From positions 1 to 64,000 of the forward strand of contig JADNRV010000097.1 in NCBI GenBank assembly GCA_015499995.1: 64,000 nt of DNA, in the 5' to 3' direction. The position numbers were made by a program, and so were the translations under genes. This stretch comes from Flammula alnicola. Lineage: Eukaryota; Basidiomycota; Agaricomycetes; Agaricales; Strophariaceae. The notes beneath the pieces were generated by a model. It saw nothing but the letters and a program-made list of their open reading frames with translations, was not told where the DNA came from and did no database searches. Below are positions 58,075 to 64,000 of the stretch, piece by piece (position 1 is the first letter of the stretch; every line of letters begins with the position of its first letter).

Positions 58075-59792
58075 TGACGTCCAGTTTAAGGGATAAAGAT
58101 GGAGAATGTGGAGCTTGAGAGGACTGTCAAAACGGAGCCGAGCCCTGCGTCCTTCGCCCCCTGGAAAACAGAAAGCACTGGCAGCTCGTCGGAGGGTTAG
58201 CGAAGCAGTGGCATCGAAAACCGGCTTGGCAGCTTGTCCGGTGGCAAATATCCAAAGTCTGCACTAAAGCGTTTATCGACATCCGTGAGAACGTTGGATT
58301 TACTTTCTTGAAGAATTAGCTGCCAACATGGTTTCCCAGACGCGATTACAAAATTTCGGTGCTTTTGAACGCAAATATCTATCTTGCCTTACAACTGGAT
58401 AAAAGGTACTTTTGCGAAAACCTTGATCCATATGAAAGCTGCATCTTGGCAGAGAATATTACTATTTATAGATCACCTAACATGGAGCCTGGTCTTAAGT
58501 TGGTTTCTGCCATACAATAAATTTAAACGCTCCTCTATAACGACAAGTTGGAGATTGACATGATGGACATCTTCTAGATCTCTAGCCATCAAAGGTTGAG
58601 ACTGTAGAACTGATTACAATTTCACGCCGATTTTAAACGCACACATATCTCTTGCCTTACTAGAAGGTACTTGCGCCGCAAGCGTCAATCCATATGACAA
58701 TTGCAAGATGCAACATCCGATCTACCTTATGTACGTACATCCGATACATGGCACCAGTCGACAGGCGTGCGAGATTATAAGAATAAAGCGAACATGTTCT
58801 TAAAATTTTACTGATTGTTTGATAGAATTCTTCCGGTGCATAAGTAGCTGTTCGCAACTGTTCACAACCTTATTTGCTCTGATGTGCCTAACTTGAACGT
58901 GTATATAAGCCCAGACCCCATGTCTTTTACAGCGACGCAATCTAATCCAGCCTTCAAATTATACAATGGCTACATTAAGTATCATGTCTCGCCACAGCGG
59001 CCATCTTTTCATTCTTTTCAATCCTCGGTGTAAGTGAATTCATAATCAATGAAACCAACCCCACTTAAATTCCACACCTACGTACCAGGTCCGGGGTGGC
59101 TCGCTGCATGGGGGCAGTACGCTCCAGCAACGACAAGCCTCGAACCGGAATTCAATCTTTCTATGCTTTCCTCAGTCCAATCTTGAGATGATCGCGTGCT
59201 TGCGGATTTGATTTCAACATCCTTTTCGACAGTTCTTATTAATTTAATTCTCTTTCAGGGTGTGGAAATTCGATTGAAAACAAACCCACGCAGCTCCCAG
59301 ACGATTCCTGCCGCGCATTATCATTGTGACGGCGACGATCTCGAGGCCTTTGGTGCGCCCTTTGTGATCGTCTTATATCAAGACAGTGATCCAGTTGTAC
59401 AATCAACTTAAAGGAGAAGACCAGTGACATATACAACTGCATTCAATCGACACACTTTTATAGTTGATTATCGGAATAATGGATCCCGTCTATGAGTTTT
59501 GCCCTGAGCGCTTAAATTCAGTTCATCAAAACGCCGAGCGTTTCGGTGAATTTCCGTATTCGGTAAAATGATGTCATATAACGGCTGAACTGCGTTGCGG
59601 TTTCTTGACGAGATGAGAGTCTGGCGCTTGTAGGGGATGGCATCGTACAATGGATATCAAATATATATTCGTATACCGGTAGTCTATAGATTAATCCATG
59701 TAATTCGTATTCATGATGGCACACTCCCGAGACGTTATCTAAAACCCAAAGAATAAATAGCAAATACAGATGGAACGATGGATGGGGGAAAT
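58075..59792. other. Intergenic, with a possible small secreted-protein relic
   Basis: A TATATAAG box at 58902-58909 precedes an ATG at 58966. One frame shift further, CLATAAIFSFFSILG reads like a signal peptide. After an intron (donor about 59027, acceptor about 59091) the frame gives GPGWLAAWGQY, faintly like the start of a CBM1 module but without its cysteines. I take it as a decayed small secreted-protein gene at best. The rest of the stretch holds nothing recognisable. Confidence 0.25.
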
Positions 59793-62700
59793 CTATGTTG
59801 AAGGGGGCGGAGGGTCAGGACATTCCGTCGGATCGTCCATTCTTGGCGGGTTCGTGTTCGCCTCGTGAGTTGTGACCAACTCGCTGGGCAGAAGGACAGC
59901 ACGATCCACTGCGACGGGCAAGCCTCTATGTCGTCCTCTCACCCTAAAAGCAAGTGGTCAGACATAATTTGTGCGGGAAACGGCGTTTTTTTATTCACAT
60001 GATGATGATAACTATAAGTTTGGCTAGCGGTGAGAATGCACCAGAAAAGGAGAAGTTATCCTAAACAAAACAGAAAAGAAAAATCAAAACCGGTACCCTG
60101 AACCTGCGGAAACGAATTTCGTACGTATGGCAACCCAAGACTGAGTCCAATACCACCAAAGGCTGATACGAGCTCGAACAGCACACGGAACAGATCAAAC
60201 CACTTCTTCGAGTCATCGAGGAGATTCGTTCGCTCGATGATGGCAATGAGGAACACACCCCATACAAGCCACCAGAGATCTTGTATTCAGAACCCACAAG
60301 TCAGCACATGCCCTGGAAGCGAACCGGGAGGGCGATTTGCTTGAACATACCAATTGACAGTTGACGGCGCAAATGCCACCCAATGTATCGGCCGACACGT
60401 TCTCTTCCAGACTTTATCTGGTTGAGGTCTGTAGGTTCCTCATCTTCGTCGTCTGGAGGAACCTCGAAGACGCCGAGAGAGCGCTCCTCGTACCTATGAA
60501 AAGAGATCGGTTACGATATGTCGAGGAAGAAAGGCAAGGCGGACAGTCGTACACATTAGTGGATCGAATGCTCATGGCGACCTAAAAGTAAGCAAATGGT
60601 CATCCAGCTGTAGCTAGTTCTGGTAGTGGATGTAAACTCACAGGATAGACCTAAATATTTCAGAACATCATAAAATAATCCAAAGGCAAAGGGGAAAATT
60701 TTAAGTTACCGCAATGTACATCATTACGACGTAGAGAAACCTATCAATACGAAGTTCAAAATCTTTCAAATAGCGCTTATATGCGAACGTGAAGGGCTTA
60801 CTGCAACGCCGGGGCGAAACTAGCAATAGGAACGATCGCGAACCCAGATGCGCGAGCTGCAAGGCCTTGGAATAAACCTGCAATCACGCGAGGCCCTGTT
60901 GGCATTGATTCGTATGCAGGGAGACCAATGTCTGAAGGTTACAATCAATGTAAGGATGCCCAATCCACATCAAAGAAGGAGCAACCACGTACCCAGAACC
61001 AAAAATCCGACCCACTCGATCGCACTGAATACGACAACACAGACGACGAGAAACCACGTCTGATGACTTGGAAACCTTGAGACAAAGCAATGTTAGGGAC
61101 CCGTTACCAGTAGCAATAAAATACCAACAGGAATAGGAAACATCTGTGTAAGTCTCACTATTAGATAAAGGTGAATGTTGACAATCACAGTACGAACCTT
61201 CGGGGGTGTTCCAGGAGAAAAGATAACGCTTCTTGCGTTTCGGAGTCTGCAGGAAGTACTTTGGATGCTGTCCAGCTATTGAACACTAATTAGACAGGTT
61301 GTGGCGTAGAACTGATAATAGCCTTACACGATAAGGCGTAAACTTCGTGGCACGTAAGATCAGTTTATTGAACACAACGGCAGAAAAAGGCGTACAATAT
61401 CGGCTGGCAATCGAGAGACGGGGTTAGTATGAAACAATGCAGCTAGAGATAAGACATACCAGAGCATGATTTCCCGCCAAAATGGCAAACATGAGAGCCA
61501 CTGAGAAGATGATTAGAGATATGTGTTGTAGGCTATGCTAGTCTCTCGTACCAATCATGAGATACGCGTTTTGGAAAGGAACCATGCCTCTGTCGATGGA
61601 TCGATCAGAGCCATCAATGTATCTCGAATGTCGTTCACTCACAAATCGACGAGGGACAGTCCACCGCCCGTATATGCGCCCATGACCTGGAAAAACGAGA
61701 ACCTGGATCAACATTGTTAGGCATAACTTACACGTAGAGCAGAGAGAAATAACGCACCAAGTTTTTGACACCAGGCGAGGCTGTGCGGCGAAAACCTCAT
61801 TATACGTTTTGACGACTGACAACCATGGCAAAAAGAACAGGATGGCAATAAGTTGACACAGAACGAAGTACTATATGATCTCGAATGAGTGACACGCATA
61901 CACGCAACATCCATATGAAAAAACTTACAGTAGGAACAAGGTAGCTTAACAGGCTCAAAGCACGATACTCCGCACCCCCAATATCTTCCAGCTGGTCGTC
62001 CGTCAACGAATCTGTGTGGAAATTCGAGTTTCGGCCCACGACCAACCCGCTAAAGTTCAGCCACGGGACAGAGGACGAGTTTAAAGTTGTCATCGTGGTC
62101 AGAGTCATCGTCCTTTCCATCTTATTGTAAGCCCGAGGCACGATCTTCTTGAGGATTTTTTTGAGCAGCTGGACTGGGCCAGGGAATCCGCCGAACCCTT
62201 GGTACTTTTGGCTTTGGGGATTGGATGTGCCGGGCAAGGCGGGGAATTTGGAACTGCTGATCATTGTGGCTCCTCTGCGGGGTACGCCTCTTCCATCTAC
62301 ACGATGGACGTCAGTATTTATTGAAGACAATGAAAGGCAGCATGAAAATAAACCAACTTCGCACAGTCATCATCGGATGGTAATGGGCGACCCGTGGTGA
62401 AACGGTCGTAGACAAGGCAAAACCAATTGTTGGAGGCGAGCGAATTGTGGGGGGCGAGCGAAGTGAAGGCTCGGCGGGGGTGTGGGTGGCAAGGCCAGGT
62501 CCGCAGATTTCGGCGAGGAGGAGAAGAATTGACCATCGGATAGGACGCGATCATGCTTTTCGTCGGACAGGCTATCAGGATCCTGAGGACTTCCTGCACT
62601 GTCGAGTGTAACACCCGGGGTAGGACCAACGAATTGGACCTGTGGATTTTGGGTAGTATCTGCGGCATCTTCATCTTGACGCGGAGTTGGTTCTCGTTGC

Positions 62701-63325
62701 TTGAAAGTTGCGATAGGTGCCGATATGGTCTGCATAAACGCAGACCGTGATCGATGGAGCAGAGGATTTGGTGGCTTCCGTTTTGCGACAACGTATTCGC
62801 AATGGGTTACAAAAAATCTCCTGAATTCAATGTACATACTTCAACTTTTGCAAGCGAAGGTAGAATACAGAGACTCACTTCCGGACGAGGACCATTATCC
62901 ATGAAACGATAGTGAAGTCGCCCTGCCAACCTATTGGCGCGGTTCCTCTCTAAGCAAAGCACAACTTGACTCACAATTATCATTAAAAAGTACAAAATAA
63001 CTTGCTGCCACGCGGTTATTGTCGAGAGATCAACCGTTGTCAGTCCAGTGACCGTCATGGCGGAATAGCAGAGAAACATGGAGTCGATAAAGCTGACGTG
63101 AAAGCGACCATTTGACGCGAAGAAGATACCAGAGAAGATGAGGGGTATGAAGGTGAACGCTGCGAGGTGTATGCGAAAGAAACTAGACTGGTGAATGATA
63201 AAATTAACCAGCCCAGCGAGCGCCGTCGGTCGTCTGGCAGAGGTATTTACGCCATCGTGTAGTGCGGGTTTGCTGTGGTCGTTCACACCCCTCTCTAAAT
63301 TCGTCCCCTTCTGCTCCGGATCCAT
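59793..63325 (-). CDS. TRK1: TRK-type potassium transporter
   Basis: About 21 exons on the minus strand; the first is 62975-63325 and the stop is at 59793-59795. Motifs: FIDSMFLCYSAMTVTGLTTV (first pore loop), WLNFSGLVVGRNSNF, GAYTGGGLSLVDLG (second pore), LAGNHALPIFLRLIVW, FLLEHPRRCFLFLFPSHQTW, LFQGLAARASGFAIVPIAS (third pore) and FGGIGLSLGLPYDNFSFSG (fourth pore). A long hydrophilic loop lies between the first two pore modules, as in fungal TRKs. Very small exons include 61396-61403 (8 nt), 61328-61342 (15 nt) and 60642-60650 (9 nt). One junction, at about 62330-62440, could not be resolved. The protein takes up K+ across the plasma membrane; about 880 residues are estimated. Confidence 0.9.
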
Positions 63326-63865
63326 CACGTCCCTATGCCGAGAATGCCAGTTCGAATGTAGCTTGTGCTTGACCGGGAAGACCTATAAATTTTGAGAAAA
63401 ACCAGAAGCAAGAGGCATAATGGTTCAAAGGAACCGTTGATCAACGCGTCATTCGAGCACGAGGCCTCGGCACATAACTAATAGCTTCCACGCCAATGTC
63501 TTCAATCCAAGAGCCTGTCTCATGGCTATATTTGAAGCCTGTACTAGTTCAGCCTCGATATTTGGCGAAACTGTGACGGAAATAAAATGGTATCTGGACA
63601 TCAACATGCAGATAACTGAGCAAAGCCTCGATCGTTCCTCGGCCATTTTTTGGGGGATCCATGGATATCAGACCAACAAGAAACTGGATATCATTCCAAT
63701 ACAAAACATGAATAGAGTGGATAAACGGAGGACCGTGCCATACCTTCGGACTTAGGGTTATAATATACGAAGAACATGGTATAAGAAAGAACGAAAAGAA
63801 ATAAAATGCATAAAAAAAAGAAAGAGAAGAAAAAAGGGTATAAAAAATCCGCGAAAAGACCATCG
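63326..63865. other. Intergenic region between TRK and GH5 gene
   Basis: 540 bp; purine-rich (+ strand) toward 63790-63850. Only low-complexity frames are present. Confidence 0.45.
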
Positions 63866-64000
63866 TCATCCACAAATGTGGGGGTATTTGTAGTCAGTAG
63901 GATCCTGAGGAATCCAACCATTGGCCAACCCAGCCTGGTACGACCACTCGTCCGCATTCTCCATCTTCCACGTCCACATCACCCATCCTTCGCCGCCCTT
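63866..64000 (-). CDS. Glucan 1,3-beta-glucosidase, GH5 family (3' end only)
   Basis: The last 44 codons and the stop of a gene that continues beyond the right edge. The frame reads GEGWVMWTWKMENADEWSYQ then AGLANGWIPQDPTDYKYPHI, ending CG. The W-TWK-E-ADEWSYQ-GL-GWIP pattern is the C-terminal signature of fungal exo-1,3-beta-glucanases of family GH5 (Exg1-like). These are secreted cell-wall enzymes that remodel beta-glucan. The catalytic glutamates lie upstream, outside the window. Confidence 0.85.
   Translation of the reverse strand, partial: KGGEGWVMWTWKMENADEWSYQAGLANGWIPQDPTDYKYPHICG

Overview
The window looks like nuclear DNA of a filamentous basidiomycete, most likely an agaricomycete. 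Genes are densely packed and broken by many short GT-AG introns, mostly 48-60 bp. The recognisable proteins are fungal, and several belong to families I associate with agaricomycetes. I cannot name the species.

Layout: (1) 1-10.3 kb is a transposon and relic zone. It holds a retrotransposon LTR (30-546), a decayed SET-domain gene (about 1410-4220), a 100-bp direct repeat, and a 2.0-kb element with ~450-bp terminal inverted repeats (6379-8420). (2) 10.3-27.3 kb is a gene-dense housekeeping block: a Kin4-like kinase, a small protein resembling only the kinase's C-terminus, an integrase-zinc-finger host gene (-), a MITE, histone H2A.Z (-), eIF2D/Tma64, the rRNA dimethyltransferase Dim1 and an AIM3/BBC1-domain protein (-). 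(3) 27.3-34.3 kb is gene-poor, with one 76-residue Cys/His-rich gene (-) built from four tiny exons. (4) 34.3-45.3 kb has the urea transporter DUR3 (29 exons), one intact (-) and one frameshifted (+) member of an unrecognised family in inverted orientation, and between them a Sur7/PalI-family membrane protein (-). (5) 46.8-48.9 kb has two tandem Ser/Thr-rich secreted proteins, probably GPI-anchored, each 134 residues. (6) 49.6-64 kb has SEC61 alpha, a small MITE, the phosphate transporter PHO84, an Mpv17/PMP22 protein (-), a TRK potassium transporter (-) and the 3' end of a GH5 glucan 1,3-beta-glucosidase (-).

No operon-like logic is expected or seen. There is a loose concentration of nutrient and ion transporters (DUR3, PHO84, TRK) with secretory and cell-wall functions (SEC61, GPI-type proteins, GH5). 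The most unusual features are the free-standing KA1-type paralogue beside its parent kinase, the very small exons (8-17 nt) in the transporters and in DIM1, the inverted paralogue pair of an unknown family, and three structurally distinct repeat elements. Exon structures were assembled by hand from splice signals, reading frame and remembered family conservation; none is backed by transcript data.
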